Shown: positions 1-6,994 of the stretch, piece after piece
Layout: every line of letters starts with the position of its first letter
Position numbering within the stretch: position 1 is the stretch's first letter
DNA from: Rhodovulum sp.
Lineage (GTDB): Bacteria > Pseudomonadota > Alphaproteobacteria > Rhodobacterales > Rhodobacteraceae
Direction of reading: 5' to 3'
NCBI GenBank assembly: GCA_002706605.1
Contig: PALT01000027.1
Location: 1 to 33,821, forward strand
DNA length: 33,821 nucleotides
Notes under the pieces: model-generated
Databases searched by the model: none
Told to the model about the DNA's origin: nothing
Seen by the model: only the letters and a program-made list of their open reading frames with translations
Program-made: the position numbers and the translations under genes

Positions 1-702
1 CGCCCGCCGCCTGACTGCCTTGGGCCAAGGTGCCGCCATCGGACACCGCGCCACCGATTGACCCGCTCAACCCGATCTCGGGCGCGCCCGTCGCTGTGCC
101 GGAGACCGTCACGTCATAGGGGTTCTCGTCGGCGTCGTCGTTCACCATCGACAGATCAAAGCCGAACGCGCCGGCAATCGTCGGCGTGTAGCTGACCGTG
201 AACGTCGTGCTGCCGCCCGGCGCGACCGTGCTGCTGGCCGGGGCCGAGATGGAGTTCACCGTCACGTTGCTGGCCCCCGAGGACGTCGCCGTCGACAGGG
301 TCAAAGTATCGGTGCCGGTGTTGGCCACCGTGACCGTCAAGGCGACCGCGCCGCCCGCCGCCTGGCTGCCTTGGGCCAAGGTCCCGCCATCGGACACCGC
401 GCCACCGATTGACCCGCTCAACCCGATCTCGGGCGCGCCCGTGGCTGTGCCAGAGACCGTCACGTTGTACGGGTTCTCGTCGCCGTCATCGTTTACCATC
501 GACAGGTCGAAGCTGAACGCGCCCGCATTTGTCGGCGTGTAGCTGACCGTAAAGGTCGTGCTGCCGCCCGGCGCGACCGTGCTGCTGGCCGGGACAGAGA
601 TGGAATTGACCGTCACGTTGCTGGCCCCCGAGGACGTCGCCGTTGATAGGGCCAGGTCGGCGTCGCCGCTGTTGGCCACGGTAAAGGTGATCGTGGTCTG
701 AG
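1..702 (-). repeat. Tandem 351-bp coding repeats (117 aa) in the choice-of-anchor D gene
   Basis: The block at 1-351 realigns at 352-702 with an exact 351-base offset (CGCCCGCCGCCTG at 1 and at 352) and only scattered substitutions. A more diverged copy begins near 703 (CCTGATTGCC at 712 matches CCTGGCTGCC at 361). The array continues out of the window on the left. The period is a multiple of three, so copy number can change without a frameshift. Confidence 0.85.
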
Positions 703-1639
703 CCCCTGCTGCCTGATTGCCCTGCGCCAAGGTGCCACCATCGGCAACTGCACCGCCGATATCGGCAGAAACCGAAATCTCGGGCAGATTGACGAGGGTA
801 TAGGTTTCGTCCGTGCCCGGTGTTGTGTTGCTCAGGGCGTTGCCCGCCAGATCCGCGATGTTTTGCGAGGCGTCAAAAGTCAGGCCGACGGTTCCGTTCA
901 GGTCTGCCAGATCGCCGCCCGATACGGTGACGTCATAGACAGACGCGCTAACAGCCGAAACAGCGCTCACGCCGCCCGTGGTCCCACTGGCATCAAAGTC
1001 GGTGGTGTCCACGTTCTGAACATCCTCATCAAAGGTGACGCGGAACACCAACGTATCCGAATTGGTCGAGGCCGCCGCCGGGGTCTGGCGCAGGACGGAT
1101 GTGACCGTGGGGGCCGTCGTGTCGCCACCGCCACCGATCGCTCCGCTCCCGCCCGAGAAGGTATAGACAAAACTAAAAGGCACGCCGCCATAGCTGCCGC
1201 TGACCGTACAACCGGAGTTACAGGTCACATTCGCGAAAGAGCCGTTACTGATCGTGCCAGTGGTGCCGCTGTCATGTTGAACGGTATAGGTCAGAACACG
1301 CGGGTCGGGATCGGAGGTCAGATCCTGAATCGTGAAATTCGTCGTGCCGTTGGAAAACTGTTCAATAAATATGAAATCGTCATCGAACGCCCAATCGCCG
1401 GGGATGGGGCCACCAGTCACTTCGGCGCAATTGTCACGGACAAAGTTCAGGCCCAATTGCTGGTTCGCGACGATGCTGGGACAGTCGGTAACAGCCGCCT
1501 GCGCCGGACCACTTGGCGCAAGCCACAGCGTCGCCGCCAGCATCACCATCATCAGCGCCGAAAGAACACGCGCCATCACAGAGCGCCCTGCCCCAACCGA
1601 TTTCACGCCCACCGCGCGGCCGTTCGAATATTGTGTCAT
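1..1639 (-). CDS. Exported choice-of-anchor D repeat protein (C-terminus beyond window)
   Basis: Reads leftward off the window edge; about 546 residues are visible. The ATG at 1637-1639 follows a GGGGAAG ribosome site. A second in-frame ATG at 1574-1576 (MARVLSALMMVML) would give a more usual signal peptide. The long start leaves a hydrophobic segment ending near PSGPAQA, so the protein is predicted to be exported. Residues about 50-165 form a cysteine-containing N-terminal region (CNSGC) of unknown type. Residues about 170-285 (DTTAPTVTSV onward) resemble a bacterial Ig-like domain. After that come choice-of-anchor D (ASPM/SPD-2/Hydin-like) units with the core SGASNVTVNSI and the stretch PGGSTTFTVSYTP. 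These units repeat every 351 bp. The role is probably a surface or secreted adhesin-like protein; any C-terminal sorting or RTX signal lies outside the window. It is divergent from the tail-collar cluster. Confidence 0.85.
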   Translation of the reverse strand, partial: MTQYSNGRAVGVKSVGAGRSVMARVLSALMMVMLAATLWLAPSGPAQAAVTDCPSIVANQQLGLNFVRDNCAEVTGGPIPGDWAFDDDFIFIEQFSNGTTNFTIQDLTSDPDPRVLTYTVQHDSGTTGTISNGSFANVTCNSGCTVSGSYGGVPFSFVYTFSGGSGAIGGGGDTTAPTVTSVLRQTPAAASTNSDTLVFRVTFDEDVQNVDTTDFDASGTTGGVSAVSAVSASVYDVTVSGGDLADLNGTVGLTFDASQNIADLAGNALSNTTPGTDETYTLVNLPEISVSADIGGAVADGGTLAQGNQAAGAQTTITFTVANSGDADLALSTATSSGASNVTVNSISVPASSTVAPGGSTTFTVSYTPTNAGAFSFDLSMVNDDGDENPYNVTVSGTATGAPEIGLSGSIGGAVSDGGTLAQGSQAAGGAVALTVTVANTGTDTLTLSTATSSGASNVTVNSISAPASSTVAPGGSTTFTVSYTPTIAGAFGFDLSMVNDDADENPYDVTVSGTATGAPEIGLSGSIGGAVSDGGTLAQGSQAAG

Positions 1640-2007
1640 CTCTTCCCCAGTTGGCCGGTTGGCCTGTCCGTAATCCTCTGACGGCATGCGCGAATGGGAC
1701 CCGTCTGGTCACGATTTCCCGCGACCGGATCTCTGTGCGCACAACCGCTCTCCCACATGTGCGGTCACTTTCTGGAGGCACACTGACACAACCCACAGCA
1801 GAAACAGAAATCTAAACACCCGTTTCTGTCACCCGCCTGACTAAAGTGTCGGAGAAAAATCATAGGCTGATTTTCAGACGCCCACGCCCAAGCGCGCATG
1901 GGCCAATGATTGCAATGCCGAGGCCCACCCTATTTCGGGCCGCTCATTTCTTTTTCGGTTGTGCCGACGTCCAAAGGAGCGGCGACACACCGCTCAGGGA
2001 GGATCAG
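1640..2007. promoter_or_regulatory. Divergent intergenic region between the anchor-repeat gene and the collar genes
   Basis: This 368-bp stretch has no convincing gene and must hold the promoters of both flanking transcription units. It contains an inverted repeat CAGAAAC (1799-1805) / GTTTCTG (1822-1828) that could be an operator. An open frame from a GTG at 1846 runs into the first collar gene but lacks family similarity before residue 55, so I treat it as non-coding. I could not assign a confident -35/-10 pair. Confidence 0.4.
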
Positions 2008-2520
2008 ATGTCAGAACCGTTTCTCGCGGAAATCCGTATGATGGGGTTTGATTTCGCGCCACGGGGGTGGGCGTTTGTGGATGGGCAGATTTTGCCGATC
2101 AACCAGAACCAGTCGCTCTATTCCCTGCTGGGGACGACCTATGGCGGGGATGGGCGCACGACCTTTGCCCTGCCCGACCTGCGCGGGCGTACGCCCTTGC
2201 ATAAGGGCGACGGCCACACCTTGGGACAGCGCAGCGGGGCCGAAACCATGACCCTGAGCGCGGCGGAAATCCCCAGCCACAGCCACGGGGTCAAAGCCTC
2301 ATCCACCACGGGCAACACCCCCTCGCCCGCGAACGCCGTTCTGGGCGCTGAAACGGGTACGGAATTCGCCTATGGCGCGCCGGCGGCGGCGTCAATGACG
2401 CCCCTACGGACGGGGACCGTGACCAACGCCGGTGGCGGACAGGCGCATGAAAACATGCAGCCCTATCTGGCCGTCAGTTTTTGCATCGCCCTGCAGGGCC
2501 TGTTCCCCTCGCGCAACTGA
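2008..2520 (+). CDS. Phage tail collar domain protein, copy 1
   Basis: 170 residues. The ATG at 2008 is chosen because AGGGAGGA lies just upstream and because the two downstream paralogues begin with the same MSEPF. The collar domain (microcystin-dependent-protein family) covers about residues 1-65 with its typical FAPRGWAFVDGQ, LGTTYGGDGRTTFALPDLRG and P-L-H-K-G elements. The C-terminal half has an SHSHG histidine motif and a conserved end, GGGQAHENMQPYLAVSFCIA. Family members form fibre or knob-like tips in phage tails, but many occur in chromosomal clusters without phage genes, and their role there is not established. No signal peptide is visible. First of three tandem paralogues, 19 bp before the next. 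Confidence 0.9.
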   Translation: MSEPFLAEIRMMGFDFAPRGWAFVDGQILPINQNQSLYSLLGTTYGGDGRTTFALPDLRGRTPLHKGDGHTLGQRSGAETMTLSAAEIPSHSHGVKASSTTGNTPSPANAVLGAETGTEFAYGAPAAASMTPLRTGTVTNAGGGQAHENMQPYLAVSFCIALQGLFPSRN

Positions 2521-2539
2521 ATTATCGGAGGACATTGGA

Positions 2540-3058
2540 ATGTCAGAACCTTTTGTAGGTGAAATCCGGATGTTTGCCGGTAACTTTGCGCCGCGAGGCT
2601 GGGCGTTTTGCGACGGCCAGCTGTTGGCCGTGTCACAGAACGACGCGCTCTTTTCGCTCTATGGGACGACCTATGGCGGGGATGGGCGCACGACCTTTGG
2701 CCTGCCGGATATGCGCGGACGCCTGCCCATCCACCAAGGATCGGGCCCCGGCCTGTCGCCGCGCCGTCTGGGCGCCAAGGGCGGTGCGGAACACGTCACC
2801 CTGACCACGAACCAGCTGGCCAGCCACACCCACGATGTGATGGCAAACACACAACCGGGCACCACGGTCGATCCCGCAAATATGGTCACAGCCCAAGGTG
2901 TCGGCGTCAGTTTCTACGCCGAACAGGCCCCCGACACGATGATGGCCTCCACCATGTTGACCCACTCTGGTGGCAGCCAAAGCCACACCAACCTGATGCC
3001 CGCGCTTTGTGTGAACTTTATCGTCGCGCTGTTCGGCATCTACCCCAGCCGTCACTAG
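2540..3058 (+). CDS. Phage tail collar domain protein, copy 2
   Basis: 172 residues; the ATG at 2540 follows CGGAGGACATTGGA. It has the same architecture as copy 1: MSEPFVGEIRMFAGNFAPRG, then the GTTYGGDGRTTF core, then LPDMRGRLPIHQGSGPG, an SHTHD histidine motif and a closing SQSHTNLMPAL block. A 37-nt stretch at 2663-2699 is identical to 2131-2167 in copy 1, which suggests recent duplication or gene conversion. Located 9 bp before copy 3, so it is certainly co-transcribed. Function unknown; probably part of a multi-subunit fibre or surface assembly (inference). Confidence 0.9.
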   Translation: MSEPFVGEIRMFAGNFAPRGWAFCDGQLLAVSQNDALFSLYGTTYGGDGRTTFGLPDMRGRLPIHQGSGPGLSPRRLGAKGGAEHVTLTTNQLASHTHDVMANTQPGTTVDPANMVTAQGVGVSFYAEQAPDTMMASTMLTHSGGSQSHTNLMPALCVNFIVALFGIYPSRH

Positions 3059-3067
3059 GAGATCGAC

Positions 3068-3598
3068 ATGTCAGAACCGTTTATTGCCGAAATCCGCATT
3101 TTCGCTGGGAATTTCGCGCCGCGCAGCTGGGCCTTTTGCGATGGTCAGTTGTTGCCCATCTCACAAAACACTGCCCTGTTTTCCCTGATCGGGACGACAT
3201 ACGGCGGCGACGGGCGCTCGACGATGGCCCTGCCCAACCTGCAGGGACGCGCACCGATGCATCCCGGTCGCGGCCCCGGCCTGACCAGCCGCCGTTTGGG
3301 AGAAACGACAGGCGCAGAAAGTGTCGCCCTGAACGAGACCCAACTGCCCAACCACACGCACACGGCGCTTGCCACCACGTCCCCGGGCGTCTCCGGTCCA
3401 CCCACAAACAAAAGCGCACTGGCCCGAAACGGGTTTGGCGACACCCTGTATCAAACGGACACGACCGAGAACCTTGTCGATCTCGCCCCCGAGGCCGTGG
3501 CGCATACTGGCGGCGGTCAGCCCCATAACAACATGCAGCCCTATCTCGCCTTGAATTTTATCATTGCATTGCAGGGTCTGTACCCGTCGCGCTCGTAA
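3068..3598 (+). CDS. Phage tail collar domain protein, copy 3
   Basis: 176 residues; the ATG at 3068 is preceded by TAGGAGATCGAC. It repeats the pattern MSEPFIAEIRIFAGNFAPRS, CDGQLLPISQN, GTTYGGDGRSTMALPNLQGR, an NHTHT histidine motif and an ending GGGQPHNNMQPYLALNFIIA. It has diverged from copies 1 and 2 in the core (RSTMALPNLQG in place of RTTFALPDLRG), so the three probably occupy different positions or bind different partners instead of being interchangeable. Followed after 40 bp by the propeller gene. Confidence 0.9.
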   Translation: MSEPFIAEIRIFAGNFAPRSWAFCDGQLLPISQNTALFSLIGTTYGGDGRSTMALPNLQGRAPMHPGRGPGLTSRRLGETTGAESVALNETQLPNHTHTALATTSPGVSGPPTNKSALARNGFGDTLYQTDTTENLVDLAPEAVAHTGGGQPHNNMQPYLALNFIIALQGLYPSRS

Positions 3599-3638
3599 CG
3601 CGCGGCGGGTCACCACAGTCCACACAAGTGACGACCGC

Positions 3639-4883
3639 ATGTCTATTGAACAAACCATCGACGGCGCCACTCCCGTCATGCCCGACGCCTCTGTCTCCTA
3701 CTACCGTGTATTCATCGCGGCGGTTCAGGATGACGGTGCGCTGGTCTATTCTGAGCAAGCGACGGAAAACGGCCCCTTCACCAGCACCGCAACCCGCCTT
3801 GGAACGGCAAACTATGCCGCCTCGCCCCTATCCGCATGGACCACGCTGGACGGCTATGTGTCCATTTTGGCGCAGGACAGGACGACCCATAACCTGACCT
3901 ATATCGCTGAGAACACGGCCGCAGGTGAGGACCGCTTCGCCGACCCTGTCGATTTGGGCCGTCCATCGGGCGTCAGCTCTTTCGGAAATTCGATTTTGAC
4001 CAGCGGCCTAGACGGGCTGACAAATGTTTTCGCCCTGTCACAGGGCAAGGACGGTAGGATCTGGTGGAAATACGAAAACCCGCCGCAGATCGTCGAAACG
4101 GTGCAATTCGTGATCCCGCCCGGGATGACAGAGCCGGTGCAGGTCGTCGCCAAAACCGCCTATCCACCGGAACAGCCATGGTCGGACTGGGTGCAAATGC
4201 CCGGTGCCTCATCGTGCCTGACGGCCTGTGCCAATGCCGATGGCCGCATCATCCTGTGCAGCGTCAATTCAAACCGCGAACCCTATATCAACTTTCAAAC
4301 CGGCACCGATCCGTTGGCCCCCGAAATCTGGGCCGGATGGCAACCGATGATTGATGGCTCGGTTGTCGGCATTGATCAGATCGAAATGGCGATGGATGGC
4401 GCATCGCTTGTCCATATCTTTGGCCGTTCGGGCTCGCGGATTTATATGAAGGCGCAATCCGACGTAAACTCGGATACCTTTTCGGACTGGGTTCTGTTTG
4501 CCTCGTTTGAGCAGCAAATTCAGGACATCGCGGTCAGTTTCTGCGCCGATGGTGGTCTCTACGTCGCGGCCCATGTCGGGTCGGGCAACGACAGCCCCAT
4601 CTACGCCACCTATCAGGTGGCCAACCAGACGCATCACTGGACCGCGCCACGCGTGGCGACCTTTATGCGCGGCACGGGGCCGACGGCGATTTCCCTGTTT
4701 CCAAACGCGGACGGCGCTCTGAACATGTTCCTCTACAACGGGGCGGACCGGACCCTGTCCTACACCGCACAAGAGAGCGGCGCGTTCTGGCGCACGGGCT
4801 GGCCCCCGATCGGGGAAAAGGTGGCCAATTACGCGGTTACACAGGACGTCACGCCATCGGCGGGTGACATCGGGGGGAACTAG
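3639..4883 (+). CDS. Predicted beta-propeller (PLL/tectonin-like) protein
   Basis: 414 residues. The start MSIEQTIDGATPV at 3639 is preferred over an upstream in-frame start at 3564, which would overlap the collar gene and add an Arg-rich stretch; the ribosome site is weak. The sequence is made of blade-like units of roughly 45-50 residues. Recurrent signs are W-x-x-W turns (WSDWVQMPG, WAGWQPM, FSDWVLF) and DG turns followed by hydrophobic strands (NADGRIILCS, NADGALNMFLYN). This resembles PLL-type lectin or tectonin propellers that bind glycans, but I cannot assign a family with certainty. No signal peptide. It lies in the same transcription unit as the collar genes and overlaps or abuts the acetyltransferase gene. 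It could be a carbohydrate-binding component of the assembly (inference). Confidence 0.8.
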   Translation: MSIEQTIDGATPVMPDASVSYYRVFIAAVQDDGALVYSEQATENGPFTSTATRLGTANYAASPLSAWTTLDGYVSILAQDRTTHNLTYIAENTAAGEDRFADPVDLGRPSGVSSFGNSILTSGLDGLTNVFALSQGKDGRIWWKYENPPQIVETVQFVIPPGMTEPVQVVAKTAYPPEQPWSDWVQMPGASSCLTACANADGRIILCSVNSNREPYINFQTGTDPLAPEIWAGWQPMIDGSVVGIDQIEMAMDGASLVHIFGRSGSRIYMKAQSDVNSDTFSDWVLFASFEQQIQDIAVSFCADGGLYVAAHVGSGNDSPIYATYQVANQTHHWTAPRVATFMRGTGPTAISLFPNADGALNMFLYNGADRTLSYTAQESGAFWRTGWPPIGEKVANYAVTQDVTPSAGDIGGN

Positions 4884-4884
4884 G

Positions 4885-5403
4885 GTGACGCATCCCCTGC
4901 CCCTTCATCACGCCACACGCTATGGGCTGCACCTGCGACCCATAACCGACGGCGACATGGCTTTTCTGACTGCCCTCTACCGGTCCACCCGAGAGGACGA
5001 ATTGGACCGCGTTCCGTGGTCCGAGGCCGACAAACAGGCCTTTATCGAGATGCAGTTCACCGCCCAGCACAGCCATTACCAGAAACACTATCCCGATGCT
5101 CTGTGGCTGGTGATAGAACAGACGGGGCGGCCGATCGGGCGGCTCTATCTGGAACGCTGGGGGCGGGAACATCGCATCATCGACATCGCCCTGATGCCCG
5201 AGGCACGCGGCCGCGGGATCGGGCGCGCGATGTTACAGGACGTAATGGATGAGGCCGCGCGCGCCGGAAAACAGGTCGGCATTCATGTGGAAAAGACCAA
5301 CCCAGCCATGACGCTCTATCACCGGTTGGGGTTTCAACGTGCCGAGGATAAGGGCGTTTACGACCTGATGATCTGGACCGCGCCCGCCCCAGCCAGAGCC
5401 TAG
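4885..5403 (+). CDS. GNAT family N-acetyltransferase
   Basis: About 172 residues. Two in-frame GTG starts exist, at 4864 and 4885. I chose 4885 because GGGGGGAAC lies a good distance upstream and it starts just after the propeller stop codon (4881-4883). The fold signature is clear: the acetyl-CoA pyrophosphate-binding motif A, ALMPEARGRGIGRAML (R-G-x-G-I-G), and the motif B segment VEKTNPAMTLYHRLGF. The substrate is unknown. It closes the collar/propeller operon, so modification of one of those proteins or of a cell-surface amine is possible, but this is only inference from position. Confidence 0.85.
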   Translation: MTHPLPLHHATRYGLHLRPITDGDMAFLTALYRSTREDELDRVPWSEADKQAFIEMQFTAQHSHYQKHYPDALWLVIEQTGRPIGRLYLERWGREHRIIDIALMPEARGRGIGRAMLQDVMDEAARAGKQVGIHVEKTNPAMTLYHRLGFQRAEDKGVYDLMIWTAPAPARA

Positions 5404-5406
5404 CGG

Positions 5407-5700
5407 TTAGCCGAAAATCGCCTCATACTGCAGACCCTCGTCCGTTTGGGCGACGGGCACCAGAAACAGGTCTACAGGCCCCAAATCGGCATGGTTCAGG
5501 CGATAGGTCCCCTGTGCCAGCTGTAGGTCCGCAGGCCCCTGCCACAACAGCGAAAACGCCCCGCCCGCACGATCTCCGGAGGCCAGCGGTTTGACCTCAA
5601 CCAATCGTAGGCGCAGGGCAGGCTCCACCGACACAACATCGAACGCGGCCTCCAAATACGGCACAAAGTCCTTTTGCGTGGCGTGTTTCGTGTCGAGCAT
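5407..5700 (-). CDS. Small DUF6916-like protein
   Basis: 97 residues, starting MLDTKHATQKDF at 5700 behind GGAGGGGACTTGGGT; an earlier ATG at 5721 would sit on top of that ribosome site. The sequence has a short helix-rich start and then alternating strands (LRLRLVEVKPL, GGAFSLLWQGP, GTYRLNHADLG, VDLFLVPV), ending in YEAIFG. This layout matches the DUF6916 family as I recall it, a small beta-rich protein often found beside tail-collar genes. It converges on the acetyltransferase gene with a 3-bp gap, so it is a separate transcription unit within the same cassette. Function unknown. Confidence 0.75.
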   Translation of the reverse strand: MLDTKHATQKDFVPYLEAAFDVVSVEPALRLRLVEVKPLASGDRAGGAFSLLWQGPADLQLAQGTYRLNHADLGPVDLFLVPVAQTDEGLQYEAIFG

Positions 5701-5872
5701 ACCCAAGTCCCCTCCGATCACTACGAGTTAAGGCTAGGGGATTTCGCGAGACCTGCCAACCGCGTGGGCCCGAACATGCGAGATGATTTTATCGTCCATG
5801 ATGCGAACCCACTCCGATCAGTAAACTACGCGACAGAAATCGTTAAAACGCCAGCATTCCGCCCTGTGCCAG

Positions 5873-5888
5873 TTAACCATTTGTTAAC
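5873..5888. promoter_or_regulatory. CtrA-type box TTAA-N7-TTAAC
   Basis: TTAA at 5873-5876 and TTAA at 5884-5887 are separated by exactly seven bases, with the preferred trailing C at 5888 and the sub-motif TTAACCAT. A third TTAAC follows at 5894-5898, near one helical turn further on. This is the established alphaproteobacterial CtrA consensus. It lies 55 bp upstream of the nuclease-like gene at 5943 and 173 bp upstream of the divergent DUF6916-like gene, so it could control either; the former is closer. Confidence 0.6.
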
Positions 5889-5942
5889 CTTTATTAACGC
5901 CCGTGATAGCATCACTACCACGATCATGATTTGGCCTGTGGT

Positions 5943-6365
5943 ATGTTTCGAAACACATTTTTTGCCCTAACCGTGCTTGTCTCCCCGATCACGCCGGCAT
6001 TTGCCGACACATGGATTGAGGGCACCGTTACCCACATCCGCGATGTCGACACGATTGAGGTTGCAGACATCCCGATCCGCCTCAACGGGTTGGATGGACC
6101 AGAACTATCCGAAAACGGCGGAAAGGCCGCCAAAGAGTGGATGATTAACCTCGTGGCTGATGCCACCCTTAAATGCGCTTTAAACGGGGACAAAACATAT
6201 GACCGCCTTGTGGGGAGTTGCTACCTAAATGACGGGACGGACATTGCGGCTCTTGCGGTGCAACAGGGACATGCCCGCGATTGCCCACGCTATTCTGGCG
6301 GCCGCTATGCGGCTTTTGAAACCAAGAAAAGCCAGCAACTGATCCTACATAAATACTGCCGCTAG
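5943..6365 (+). CDS. Secreted thermonuclease-family (SNase-like) protein
   Basis: 140 residues. The ATG at 5943 gives a clean signal peptide (MFRNTFFALTVLVSPITPAFA, cleavage before DTW); a TTG four codons upstream is less likely. The SNase fold is recognised from VTHIRDVDTIEV, then IRLNGLDGPEL and YDRLVGSCYL. These place the two catalytic arginines and the catalytic glutamate of staphylococcal nuclease in the expected order. The usual D-G-D-T metal-binding turn reads D-V-D-T here, a Gly-to-Val change that may alter calcium binding. Cysteines at CALNG, GSCYL, RDCPR and the C-terminal KYCR suggest disulfides in the periplasm. Followed 5 bp later by the YHYH-type gene, with which it is probably co-transcribed. 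Confidence 0.85.
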   Translation: MFRNTFFALTVLVSPITPAFADTWIEGTVTHIRDVDTIEVADIPIRLNGLDGPELSENGGKAAKEWMINLVADATLKCALNGDKTYDRLVGSCYLNDGTDIAALAVQQGHARDCPRYSGGRYAAFETKKSQQLILHKYCR

Positions 6366-6370
6366 GCACC

Positions 6371-6682
6371 ATGGTGATGAGGATATCTAGACCCGCGCGG
6401 CCCATCGTCATCGCGTGTATTTTGACCTTGGCGCAAATTCCTATACCTGCTTCCAGCCACTCCGGCGGGTTGAATAAAGACGGCTGCCACGCAGGCTCTC
6501 GCCCATATCATTGTCATCGCCCACAGGTCGAAACGGCGTCCAACAGTCCTGCTGTCAAGAAATCAAAAACCGGAATTTGTCACGCCAAAGGCACGCGGTA
6601 TTACCATCAAACCAAAAGGTTCACCGCCTACAAAAACGTAGATGCTTGCTTACGATCGGGAGGCCGAATGCCAAAACGTTGA
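6371..6682 (+). CDS. Small exported YHYH-type protein
   Basis: 103 residues with an N-terminal hydrophobic segment (IVIACILTLAQIPIPASS), so probably exported. The central motif HSGGLNKDGCHAGSRPYHCHR is of the HxGG...GCH...YHCHR type seen in YHYH-domain proteins and often as an appendage to SNase proteins. Its His and Cys residues suggest metal binding. The C-terminal part has C-H-A-K-G-T-R-Y-Y and ends ACLRSGGRMPKR, a recurrent cysteine-bearing tail. A second in-frame ATG at 6377 is possible. It directly follows the nuclease-like gene, so the two may form a split version of a fused SNase-YHYH protein (inference). Confidence 0.7.
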   Translation: MVMRISRPARPIVIACILTLAQIPIPASSHSGGLNKDGCHAGSRPYHCHRPQVETASNSPAVKKSKTGICHAKGTRYYHQTKRFTAYKNVDACLRSGGRMPKR

Positions 6683-6710
6683 TCGGGCGAAACGCGGATC
6701 GCTTGGGTCA

Positions 6711-6800
6711 TGGCGGAGGAGGTGGGATTCGAACCCACGGTACGCTTTCACGCACGCCGGTTTTCAAGACCGGTGCATTCGACCACTCTGCCACTCCTCC
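6711..6800 (-). tRNA. tRNA-Ser(UGA)
   Basis: On the minus strand the 90-nt sequence begins GGAGGAGTGGCAGAGTGG and ends CTCCTCC-G-CCA, with a 7-bp acceptor stem and encoded CCA (TGG at 6711-6713). The anticodon arm is CCGGTC-TTGAAAA-CCGG with anticodon TGA. It has a long variable arm, as class II serine tRNAs do, and the T arm GTGGGTTCGAATCCCAC. Confidence 0.96.
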
Positions 6801-6994
6801 GGTCAGAGGTGCATACTCGCTGAAAATTGATTCTGAAAGCGTCCTTGCTGGCCGTTTTTTGCCACCGGTGGGTGCAGGCCACTTTCCATACCCCCTTGTG
6901 CCCGCTATCATAGCGCGCAAAGGCTTGGGGACAGGCAGATCGGGCCTTTGGGACAAGCGAAACATCAGTTTTCGCGCACAGAGGGGCATGAGGA

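Noticed and set aside
198-542. 114-codon plus-strand frame rich in Val and Pro
   Set aside because: Antisense shadow of the 351-bp repeats.
863-1681. 272-codon plus-strand frame
   Set aside because: Antisense to the choice-of-anchor protein, whose signal peptide and domains are recognisable on the minus strand; the plus-strand translation is Arg/His-rich and of no family.
2008-3598. Interpretation of the collar genes as part of a prophage
   Set aside because: No other phage structural, replication, integration or lysis genes appear on either side, and the neighbours are a propeller, a GNAT enzyme and a repeat protein. A prophage beyond the left edge cannot be excluded.
5674-5970. 98-codon plus-strand frame covering the CtrA-type box
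   Set aside because: It overlaps the start of the DUF6916-like gene and the nuclease leader and has no coding character.
6711-6800. tRNA-Ser gene as an integration site for a mobile element
   Set aside because: I found no integrase gene and no direct repeat of the tRNA 3' end within the window.
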